Source of the DNA: Aquabacterium sp.
Lineage (GTDB): Bacteria > Pseudomonadota > Gammaproteobacteria > Burkholderiales > Burkholderiaceae_C
Direction of reading: 5' to 3'
DNA: 5,608 nt
NCBI GenBank assembly: GCA_017989885.1
Contig: JAGNPA010000147.1
Coordinates: 1 to 5,608 of the forward strand
In this document: in pieces, positions 1 through 4,892 of the stretch
Layout: each line of letters begins with the position of its first letter
How positions within the stretch are numbered: position 1 is the stretch's first letter
Made by a program: the position numbers and the translations under genes
The notes under the pieces: model-generated
What the model saw: the letters and a program-made list of their open reading frames with translations, nothing else
Told to the model about the DNA's origin: nothing
Database searches by the model: none

Positions 1-126
1 AATGGTCGGGTGCAGGTGCGGGAGGGCGTGGCGGTGGGTGACCAGGTGGTGACCTACAGCGAAAAGACCTTGACGGCGAAAAGTCGGATCAAGGTGGTGG
101 ACCACATTGCGGGAGCCCCGCGATGA
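1..126 (+). CDS. HlyD-type periplasmic adaptor (membrane fusion protein), C-terminal end only
   Basis: Frame 1 is open from the window edge to TGA at 124-126, giving 41 codons. The visible tail reads REGVAVGDQVVTYSEKTL followed by a basic, valine-rich ending. This resembles the C-terminal beta-rich (membrane-proximal) part of HlyD/RND-type adaptors that work with MacB/DevC-like ABC exporters, where a 'G(L/V)..GD.VV.YS' segment comes shortly before the C-terminus. Such adaptors sit in the periplasm and bridge the inner-membrane transporter to an outer-membrane TolC-type channel. The stop codon overlaps the permease start by 4 bases, so the genes are almost certainly co-transcribed and probably translationally coupled. 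The N-terminal anchor, coiled-coil hairpin and lipoyl domains lie outside the window. The call rests on a short tail plus strong operon context. Confidence 0.72.
   Translation, partial: NGRVQVREGVAVGDQVVTYSEKTLTAKSRIKVVDHIAGAPR
107..123 (+). promoter_or_regulatory. Ribosome binding site of the permease inside a small hairpin
   Basis: GGGAG at 111-115 lies 7 bases before the ATG at 123 and is a good Shine-Dalgarno sequence. It sits in a perfect inverted repeat, GCGGG (109-113) / CCCGC (117-121), with a 3-base loop. One U-G and one U-A pair can extend the stem to 107/123, reaching the A of the start codon. If it forms in mRNA, it would mask the site until ribosomes finishing the adaptor gene open it, a standard route for translational coupling. 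The repeat is read directly; its function is inferred. Confidence 0.4.
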
Positions 127-1340
127 TCAGCCTGGCCGGTCGGGATATTCTTCACACCTGGGGCAAGTTCGTTTTCACGGGGATCGGTCTGGGACTGCTG
201 ATCGGGGTGACGCTCGTCATGGCCGGGGTCTATCGCGGCATGGTCGATGACGGCAAAGCCTTGCTCAACAACAGCGGGGCCGATCTGTGGGTGGTGCAAA
301 AGGACACCTTGGGTCCGTATGCGGAATCGTCCAGCATCAACGACGACGTGTACCGCGCGGTGCGGGCCATGCCTGGTGTCGCGCAGGCGGCCAACGTGAC
401 CTACCTGACCATGCAGGTGCGCAAGGCCGATGGCGGGCGAGAGCAGGATGTGCGCGCCATGGTGGTGGGCATTGCGCCGGGGCAACCGGGCCTCACGCCG
501 GGCTGGCCACCTTACCTCGTGGCGGGCAGGCAGATCACGCGCGGCCACTACGAGGCGGTGGCCGACATCGCATCAGGGTTCAAGCTGGGCGAGCGCATCG
601 GCATTCGCAGAGGGCACTACACCGTGGTGGGCCTGACGCGCCGTACAGTGTCGTCCAGTGGCGATCCGATGATCTTCATTCCCCTCAAGGACGCCCAGGA
701 GGCCCAGTTCCTCAAGGACAACGATGCCATCTGGCAGAGCCGTCGTCGCACCGAGGCCAACCCGGTCTTCAACCGGCCAGGCGTGCCCGGCTTGCTCGAT
801 GCAGTGATCGCATCACAGAGCACCAATGCCTTTGTCAATGCGGTGTTGGTGACGCTCAAGCCCGGTCATGCTCCGGAGGAGGTGGCCGAGTCCATCCGAC
901 GCTGGAAGCGCCTGACGGTCTACACGCGGGCGCAGATGGAGGGGATTCTCATCGGCAAGTTGATTGCCACCTCGGCCAAGCAGATCGGGATGTTCCTGGT
1001 CATTCTGGGTGTGGTCAGCGCCGCCATCGTGGCCTTCATCATCTACACCCTGACGATGGACAAGATTCGCGAGATTGCCGTGCTCAAGCTCATCGGCACG
1101 CGCAACCTGACCATTGCCTCGATGATCATGCAGCAGGCCCTGGCGCTGGGCGTGATCGGGTTCGTGGTGGGCAAGATCACGGCCACCTTTGCGGCCCCGC
1201 TGTTTCCGAAGTACGTGCTGCTGATGCCACTCGATTCCGTCGTGGGCTTTTTTGCCGTGCTGGCGATCTGTGTGCTGGCCAGTCTGGTGGCCATTCGCAT
1301 GGCGCTCAAGGTCGATCCGGCCGAAGCGATTGGAGGTTGA
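123..1340 (+). CDS. ABC exporter permease, FtsX/MacB fold, DevC-like
   Basis: This 405-aa inner-membrane permease has the layout of the DevC/MacB group. A first membrane helix lies at about residues 15-36, followed by a long periplasmic region (about 40-285). Three helices follow at about 287-310, 332-352 and 372-393, forming the FtsX domain. The cytoplasmic loop after helix 2 carries REIAVLKLIGT (316-326), the typical coupling segment that contacts the ATPase. The C-terminus ends in KVDPAEAIGG, typical of the FtsX family. The early segment MAGVYRGMVDDGKALL and the GADLWVVQ stretch match what I know of DevC-like permeases in Proteobacteria. The ATG at 123 is chosen for its well-spaced GGGAG and its ATGA overlap with the adaptor stop. 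DevBCA exporters move lipids or other hydrophobic molecules in cyanobacteria; the substrate here is unknown. Confidence 0.9.
   Translation: MISLAGRDILHTWGKFVFTGIGLGLLIGVTLVMAGVYRGMVDDGKALLNNSGADLWVVQKDTLGPYAESSSINDDVYRAVRAMPGVAQAANVTYLTMQVRKADGGREQDVRAMVVGIAPGQPGLTPGWPPYLVAGRQITRGHYEAVADIASGFKLGERIGIRRGHYTVVGLTRRTVSSSGDPMIFIPLKDAQEAQFLKDNDAIWQSRRRTEANPVFNRPGVPGLLDAVIASQSTNAFVNAVLVTLKPGHAPEEVAESIRRWKRLTVYTRAQMEGILIGKLIATSAKQIGMFLVILGVVSAAIVAFIIYTLTMDKIREIAVLKLIGTRNLTIASMIMQQALALGVIGFVVGKITATFAAPLFPKYVLLMPLDSVVGFFAVLAICVLASLVAIRMALKVDPAEAIGG
1332..1336 (+). promoter_or_regulatory. Shine-Dalgarno site setting the ATPase start
   Basis: GGAGG lies 5 bases before the ATG at 1342, inside the last codons of the permease gene. 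This favours 1342 over the in-frame ATG at 1252, which would add 30 residues without ABC-domain character and overlap the permease by 89 bases. Confidence 0.7.
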
Positions 1341-1341
1341 C

Positions 1342-2049
1342 ATGCGCGGCAAAGGCATTCGCCTGGAAGGGCTGAGAAAGCGCTATGGCGAGGGCGACAC
1401 CGCCGTCGATGCCTTGAAGGGCGTGGACATGGAGGTGGCCCCCGGCGAGGTGGTGGGGCTCATCGGCCCGTCAGGTTCGGGCAAGAGCACCTTGCTCAAG
1501 TGCCTGGGCGCGGTGATCGACCCGACTGCGGGGCGCATGATGTTGGGCGACGAGGTGATCTACGACAACGGCTGGAAGGTGCGCGACCTGCGCGCCTTGC
1601 GGCGCGACAAGATCGGCTTTGTGTTCCAGGCACCGTACCTGATTCCTTTTCTGGATGTCACCGACAACGTGGCCTTGCTGCGCATGCTGGCCGGGGTCAA
1701 GAACCAGGAGGCCCGGCAGCAGGCGCTGGACTTGCTCACGGCGCTGGATGTGCAGCATCGCGCCAGCGCCATGCCGTCGCAGTTGTCAGGCGGGGAGCAG
1801 CAGCGTGTGGCCATTGCACGCGGCCTGGTGAACCGGCCCCCGGTGATTCTGGCCGACGAGCCAACCGCTCCGCTCGACTCCGAGCGCGCCATGTCGGTGA
1901 TACGCATCCTCAACGAGATGGCGCAGAAATACGAAACCGCCATCATTGTGGTCACGCACGATGAGAAGATCATTCCGACCTTCAAGCGTATTTATCACAT
2001 CCGTGATGGGGTGACTCACGAAGAGGTCGGCATGGGACGGGCGCCCTGA
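1342..2049 (+). CDS. ABC exporter ATP-binding protein, DevA/LolD/MacB-like
   Basis: This is a single 235-aa nucleotide-binding domain of the usual size for stand-alone exporter ATPases. All core motifs are present in order: Walker [10 protein letters not shown] (42-50), Q-loop with Q96 in FVFQAPYL, signature LSGGEQQ (148-154), Walker B VILADEP (168-174) with catalytic Glu173, D-loop around APLD (176-179), and switch His206 in VVTHDE. There is no fused membrane domain, so it must pair with the permease encoded 1 base upstream, whose coupling helix would meet the Q-loop region. It hydrolyses ATP on the cytoplasmic face to drive export through the adaptor and permease. The residue before Leu-Asp in the D-loop is proline rather than the more usual alanine or asparagine; this is probably a subfamily trait. 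It should be an active enzyme. Confidence 0.94.
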   Translation: MRGKGIRLEGLRKRYGEGDTAVDALKGVDMEVAPGEVVGLIGPSGSGKSTLLKCLGAVIDPTAGRMMLGDEVIYDNGWKVRDLRALRRDKIGFVFQAPYLIPFLDVTDNVALLRMLAGVKNQEARQQALDLLTALDVQHRASAMPSQLSGGEQQRVAIARGLVNRPPVILADEPTAPLDSERAMSVIRILNEMAQKYETAIIVVTHDEKIIPTFKRIYHIRDGVTHEEVGMGRAP

Positions 2050-2076
2050 GTGGCGCCCTGTGAGACGGCTACCGTC
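2039..2076 (+). terminator. Pair of hairpins at the convergent gene junction, possible bidirectional terminator
   Basis: Two inverted repeats fill the 19-base gap between opposing stop codons and its edges. The first is GGGCGCC (2039-2045) / GGCGCCC (2052-2058), with a 6-base loop holding the ATPase stop. The second is GACGG (2064-2068) / CCGTC (2072-2076), whose 3-base loop is the TAG of the - strand gene. GGGACGG at 2034-2040 could instead pair with CCGTCCC at 2072-2078, enclosing most of the region. No run of T follows on either strand, so a classical intrinsic terminator is not clearly present. Confidence 0.33.
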
Positions 2077-3112
2077 CCAGCTTGTGTGCCAGATTGCGGG
2101 TCAACTCGGCCGCTGGCAGGTTCTGGCAACCGCTGGTGTTCTGCCCGGCCCACAGGGGCGTGAAGTCGGTGCACCCTTGGCTTTCGGCTTTGGCGCGCAA
2201 GGCCGTGATGGCGGCCGTGGCCAGCGGGAAGGCGGGCGCGGCCGGGCAGATGGGGCCCAGCTCTTGCATGATGCGGTTGACGATGCCGCGTGCTGGCCGC
2301 CCCGTGAACACGTTGGTGAGGGCGGTGACGCGGGCCTGCTCGCTTTGGAGGGCCGCGCGGTGCAGGGCGCTGGTGGTGGCCTCGGGGCAGGTGAGGTAGG
2401 CGGTGCCGACCTGTACACCGGCAGCACCCAGGGCCATGGCGGCGGCCACGCCGGTGGCATCGGCAATGCCACCGGCCGCGATCACAGGCACCTTCACGGC
2501 TTGCACGATCTGGGGCAGCAGCGCGAAGGTGCCGACCTGAGTATGGACATCGTCGGTGAGGAACATGCCTCGGTGTCCGCCGGCTTCCAGGCCTTGCGCG
2601 ATGACGGCATCGGCGCCGTGGGCCTCCAGCCAGCGTGCTTCGTCGACCGTGGTGGCCGAGGACAGCACTTTGGCACCCCAGCTTTTCACGCGCGCCATCA
2701 GGTCTGCCGAGGGCAGGCCGAAATGAAAGCTCACGACCGGGGGCTTGAACGTTGCCAGCAACTCGGCCATGTCGGCGCTGAAGGGCAGGCGTCCTGGCCC
2801 GGACGGGACGGCATTCACATCGATGCCAAACTCGTTGAAGTAAGGCGCCAAAGCGGCGTGCCAGGCGGCTTCGCGCTCGGGGTCAGGCGTGGGCGGTGTG
2901 TGGCAGAAGAAGTTGACGTTGTACGGCCGGGTGGTCTGGGACTGGAGGGTCGCCAGCTCCTTGCTGAGCGCGTCTGGGGTGAGCATGGCGCAGGGCAGTG
3001 AACCCAGCCCGCCTGCATTGGAGACGGCCACCGCCAGAGCGCTGCCTTGCACGCCGGCCATCGGGGCCTGGATGATGGGGAGGTCGATGCCGAGGAGTTG
3101 CTGCAGGCGCAT
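2069..3112 (-). CDS. Nitronate monooxygenase-type FMN flavoprotein (NPD family)
   Basis: This 347-aa TIM-barrel flavoprotein belongs to the nitronate monooxygenase / 2-nitropropane dioxygenase family. Members bind FMN and oxidise alkyl nitronates with oxygen; some relatives are instead NADH:quinone reductases. Visible family motifs are PIIQAPMAG (12-20), SFHFGLP (128-134), AQGLEAGGHRG (172-182) with His180 as the likely catalytic base, the phosphate-binding IAAGGIADA (211-219), and GTAYLTCPEA (236-245). The GGH motif and overall layout favour a class I nitronate monooxygenase. The ATG at 3112 starts just before the conserved N-terminus. Extending to 3232 would add 40 low-complexity residues overlapping the upstream gene, so it was rejected. 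The Shine-Dalgarno is weak (GAG in ATCGAGCTC). The gene lies 65 bases after the HEXXH protein gene in the same direction. It is probably cytoplasmic and detoxifying. Confidence 0.88.
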   Translation of the reverse strand: MRLQQLLGIDLPIIQAPMAGVQGSALAVAVSNAGGLGSLPCAMLTPDALSKELATLQSQTTRPYNVNFFCHTPPTPDPEREAAWHAALAPYFNEFGIDVNAVPSGPGRLPFSADMAELLATFKPPVVSFHFGLPSADLMARVKSWGAKVLSSATTVDEARWLEAHGADAVIAQGLEAGGHRGMFLTDDVHTQVGTFALLPQIVQAVKVPVIAAGGIADATGVAAAMALGAAGVQVGTAYLTCPEATTSALHRAALQSEQARVTALTNVFTGRPARGIVNRIMQELGPICPAAPAFPLATAAITALRAKAESQGCTDFTPLWAGQNTSGCQNLPAAELTRNLAHKLGR

Positions 3113-3177
3113 GGGTGAGCTCGATGTGGGCAGGTGAAGGCGATGAGGTGCGTGCGGGCAGGCCCTTGGCGCGACTG

Positions 3178-3630
3178 TCATGCCTCGGGTTTCGGGGGCT
3201 TGTGAGTGAGGTCCGCCCTGCGTTGTTCGCACAGGGCACGGGCCTGAACCTCAAAGTGATTGAGCCAGTACGGATGGCGGCCTCGCAGCAACTGGATGAG
3301 GCTGGATGCCGGGTACGCCAGGAAAAACACCACGCCCCAACGCTCGTACTGTCGCACGTGTTCCTGTTCATGGGCACGCAACTGGCACAGCGTGTGTTCG
3401 CTGCCCCCCAGCACGACATGGCCCAGGGTGATGGCGCCCAGGTCGAGGCGCGTGCGTCGCTTGCCCGGCAAGGCGACCTCCAGCACCCCGGCGTGGATGT
3501 GAGCGCGGCCACCCAGGAGCAGGATGGGCGCGGCCAGCAACACGCCGACGAGCGAGCACGGGGATGCCCACGCATACCGGAGAAGTGTCAAAAGACGGCC
3601 GTGCTGTCGCATGGTGGCTTGGCGCTTCAT
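3178..3630 (-). CDS. Uncharacterised membrane-associated protein with HEXXH motif (putative zinc metallopeptidase-like)
   Basis: This 150-aa protein has one clear hydrophobic segment near residues 22-41 and a second, weaker one at about 99-116. Between them is RAHEQEHVRQYERWG (86-99), in which HEQEH (87-91) fits the HEXXH zinc-binding motif of metallopeptidases. Further on, HPYWLNHFEVQA (119-130) offers Glu127 as a third, gluzincin-like ligand. I recall small uncharacterised bacterial proteins with the same 'H-E-x-x-H-V-R-Q-Y-E-R-W-G ... N-x-F-E' pattern, but I know of no assigned function. The length is far below that of ordinary peptidases, so activity is uncertain. The start at 3630 overlaps the stop of the 92-aa gene by 4 bases (ATGA), suggesting coupled translation. 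A second ATG at 3612 is possible. The C-terminus is basic and proline-rich (KPPKPEA). Confidence 0.72.
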   Translation of the reverse strand: MKRQATMRQHGRLLTLLRYAWASPCSLVGVLLAAPILLLGGRAHIHAGVLEVALPGKRRTRLDLGAITLGHVVLGGSEHTLCQLRAHEQEHVRQYERWGVVFFLAYPASSLIQLLRGRHPYWLNHFEVQARALCEQRRADLTHKPPKPEA

Positions 3631-3905
3631 GAGACGCCTGAAACCCCGATGAACCAGTAAATGCCGAGGGCCAACCCACCTGCCAACTGCCCCATGAGTG
3701 GCCATGTGACAGGCCGCTGGTTTTGATTGTCTCGGGCCTTGAGCAGGGCAATCAAGCCTGCGATGAGCGTGACCAGGTACAGGCCGGACCAAGCAAACCA
3801 TGCAACGCCCAGGCCCATGCAGCCGAAACTTTCACAGCGGATTCGGAAGTTGAGGACGGCCACCACAGCGGTGGCCATCAAGAGCAGCCAGTAGATGTAG
3901 CGCAT
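3627..3905 (-). CDS. Uncharacterised small three-helix membrane protein
   Basis: This 92-aa, strongly hydrophobic protein is not one I can assign to a named family. Three likely membrane helices lie at about residues 4-20, 31-56 and 69-90. The short loop between the first two is RIRCESFGC, with Cys24 and Cys29 four residues apart, which could be a disulfide or metal-binding pair. The loop between helices 2 and 3 (KARDNQNQRP) is polar and basic, which suggests it faces the cytoplasm and would put the cysteine loop in the periplasm. No clear Shine-Dalgarno precedes the ATG at 3905, 25 bases after the ankyrin gene. The 4-base overlap with the HEXXH gene argues that both are real and work together. 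It is a coding gene with fair certainty; its function is unknown. Confidence 0.68.
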   Translation of the reverse strand: MRYIYWLLLMATAVVAVLNFRIRCESFGCMGLGVAWFAWSGLYLVTLIAGLIALLKARDNQNQRPVTWPLMGQLAGGLALGIYWFIGVSGVS

Positions 3906-3930
3906 GGTGTGAGGTACGCCGTGTCCCCGC

Positions 3931-4266
3931 TCAGATGGGAAGCCAGCGCCACCAGAAGGGCTGACGCGGCTCTGAGGCGTGCAAGCGGGTCAGCAGGGCC
4001 ACGAGTTCTGTGCGGCCATGCTTGCGTGCCGCTTGCAGTGGTGTGAGGCCATCAAAGTCGGACATGAGATGGGGGTCGGCGCCGTGTGCGAGCAGGTAGT
4101 GCGCCACCTCATCGTGACCGTGGATCAGGCTGGCTACCAGGGGCGTGCACATGATCTCGGGGTGCTGGTAGTTGGGGTTGACGCCCTGACTGATGTGGTA
4201 ATCGACCAGCGCGAGGTTGCCATCCAGGGCGGCCTGATACAGGTCCTTCCAGTCTCCAGCAGACAT
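3931..4266 (-). CDS. Small ankyrin-repeat protein
   Basis: This 111-aa protein is built almost wholly of ankyrin repeats. A degenerate first unit lies at about residues 8-33 (DLYQAALDGNLALVDYHISQG), a second at about 40-68 (TPLVASLIHGHDEVAHYLLAHGADP) and a third at about 73-98 (LTPLQAARKHGRTELVALL). A tryptophan-rich tail (FWWRWLPI) ends it. Ankyrin repeats bind other proteins and have no catalytic role. No signal peptide is seen, so it is probably cytoplasmic, although the tail could touch the membrane. The ATG at 4266 is preferred over 4272 because GGGAG ends 6 bases before it but directly abuts the earlier one. It lies 78 bases after the cytochrome gene and near a catalase-family gene. Ankyrin proteins are known to help catalases (AnkB with KatB; Cj1386 with KatA), so a similar accessory role is a reasonable but untested inference. 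Confidence 0.85.
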   Translation of the reverse strand: MSAGDWKDLYQAALDGNLALVDYHISQGVNPNYQHPEIMCTPLVASLIHGHDEVAHYLLAHGADPHLMSDFDGLTPLQAARKHGRTELVALLTRLHASEPRQPFWWRWLPI

Positions 4267-4272
4267 TGCCAT

Positions 4273-4277
4273 CTCCC
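4273..4277 (-). promoter_or_regulatory. Shine-Dalgarno site of the ankyrin gene
   Basis: On the - strand GGGAG reads directly into ATGGCAATG. Its spacing is 0 bases to the first ATG (4272) and 6 bases to the second (4266), so the second start is favoured. Both are in frame and differ by only two residues. Confidence 0.6.
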
Positions 4278-4294
4278 GTGTGCGTGCTTGCTTT

Positions 4295-4339
4295 GTGCAC
4301 TATAGGGCAGCCGTGATGCGCTGCCTTGCGACAGTGCAC
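4295..4339 (-). other. Nested inverted repeat between cytochrome b561 and ankyrin genes, with a weak -10-like box
   Basis: The palindrome GTGCAC occurs at 4295-4300 and again at 4334-4339. The two copies can pair with each other, extended inward by three pairs (one G-U). Inside lie GGCAGC / GCTGCC (4320-4325 with 4306-4311 on the - strand) around an 8-base loop. The fold is therefore a 9-bp stem, an asymmetric internal loop and a 6-bp stem. TATAGT (4304-4299, - strand) overlaps the right arm and could be a -10 element about 32 bases before the ankyrin start, but no good -35 is visible. It could be an operator, an attenuator or an mRNA processing structure. No T-run follows, so it is not a classical terminator. 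Confidence 0.35.
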
Positions 4340-4344
4340 CAGGA

Positions 4345-4869
4345 TTACAGCATGCTGCGCAGGACCTTGTCACGCTTGACCAGGCCATGGTGCAAGGCGG
4401 CGGTGATGTGCAACAGCACCAGCGCGATGAGGCCCCAGGCGCCCCAACCATGCAGCTCGCGCAAGAGGCCGTAGGTGCGGAGATCGACCGGCAGCAGCGC
4501 CGGCACCGTGAACAGGCCAAACACACTCACCGGCCGCCCGGCTGCACCTTGCATCAGCAGGCCGGTGATCGGCATGGCAAACATCGCCACGTACAGCAGC
4601 ACCTGGGTGCCATGGGCAGCGTGCTTCTGCGCGGCCGACAGGTTGTCGGGCAAGGCCGGAGGCGTGTGAGTGAGGCGCACGGCCAGCCTCACCACCACCA
4701 ACAGCAAGGCCAGCACGCCCATGGCTTTGTGCGCGGTCAGCAGCGTGAGGTGCCAGGTTTGCAGGCTTTGCACCATGGCCAGGCCAGCCAGCAAGAGCGA
4801 GAACAGCAACAAAGCCATGGCCCAGTGCAGGATGCGCGCTGGCAGGCTGTAAACATCAGCTTGACTCAT
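4345..4869 (-). CDS. Cytochrome b561 (CybB-type, four-helix dihaem membrane protein)
   Basis: This 174-aa inner-membrane electron carrier fits the prokaryotic cytochrome b561 family, whose members are about 175-190 aa with two b haems and pass electrons between quinol and periplasmic or membrane partners. Four helices lie at about residues 13-33, 42-66, 88-109 and 142-165. Expected haem-ligand histidines are His15 (LPARILHW), His47 (TAHKAMG), His140 (RELHGWGAW) and His154 (LLHITAALHHG). The start is uncertain. GTG at 4896 would overlap the peroxidase stop by 4 bases (GTGA), and ATGs occur at 4878 and 4869. The last gives the usual few residues before the first helix; none has a strong Shine-Dalgarno. 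Coming directly after a catalase-family peroxidase, it may supply that haem enzyme with electrons from the quinol pool; this is inferred from context. Confidence 0.92.
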   Translation of the reverse strand: MSQADVYSLPARILHWAMALLLFSLLLAGLAMVQSLQTWHLTLLTAHKAMGVLALLLVVVRLAVRLTHTPPALPDNLSAAQKHAAHGTQVLLYVAMFAMPITGLLMQGAAGRPVSVFGLFTVPALLPVDLRTYGLLRELHGWGAWGLIALVLLHITAALHHGLVKRDKVLRSML

Positions 4870-4892
4870 GATGTGCATTTCAGTGTGATGGG

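Noticed and set aside
1252..1341. Upstream in-frame ATG for the ATPase, adding 30 residues
   Set aside because: The added residues lack ABC-domain character and overlap the permease by 89 bases; a GGAGG sits properly before the ATG at 1342.
287..1375. Long + strand frame (362 codons) within the permease gene
   Set aside because: Composition is His/Gly/Arg-rich without helices or motifs, while the overlapping frame encodes a clear FtsX-type permease.
2060..3001. Long + strand open frame (313 codons) opposite the nitronate monooxygenase
   Set aside because: It is glycine- and arginine-rich with no recognisable motif and mirrors a clear conserved gene on the other strand; a GC-rich shadow frame.
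3113..3177. Possible promoter ahead of the nitronate monooxygenase gene
   Set aside because: The 65-base gap is GC-rich and shows no convincing -10/-35 pair or terminator.
3113..3232. 40-residue N-terminal extension of the nitronate monooxygenase
   Set aside because: The residues are low in conservation character, overlap the upstream gene, and the family normally begins just before the PIIQAPMAG motif.
3631..3801. 57-residue N-terminal extension of the HEXXH protein
   Set aside because: It lies wholly over the 92-aa membrane protein gene and is rich in Pro, Arg and His without membrane or domain features; the ATGA overlap start is preferred.
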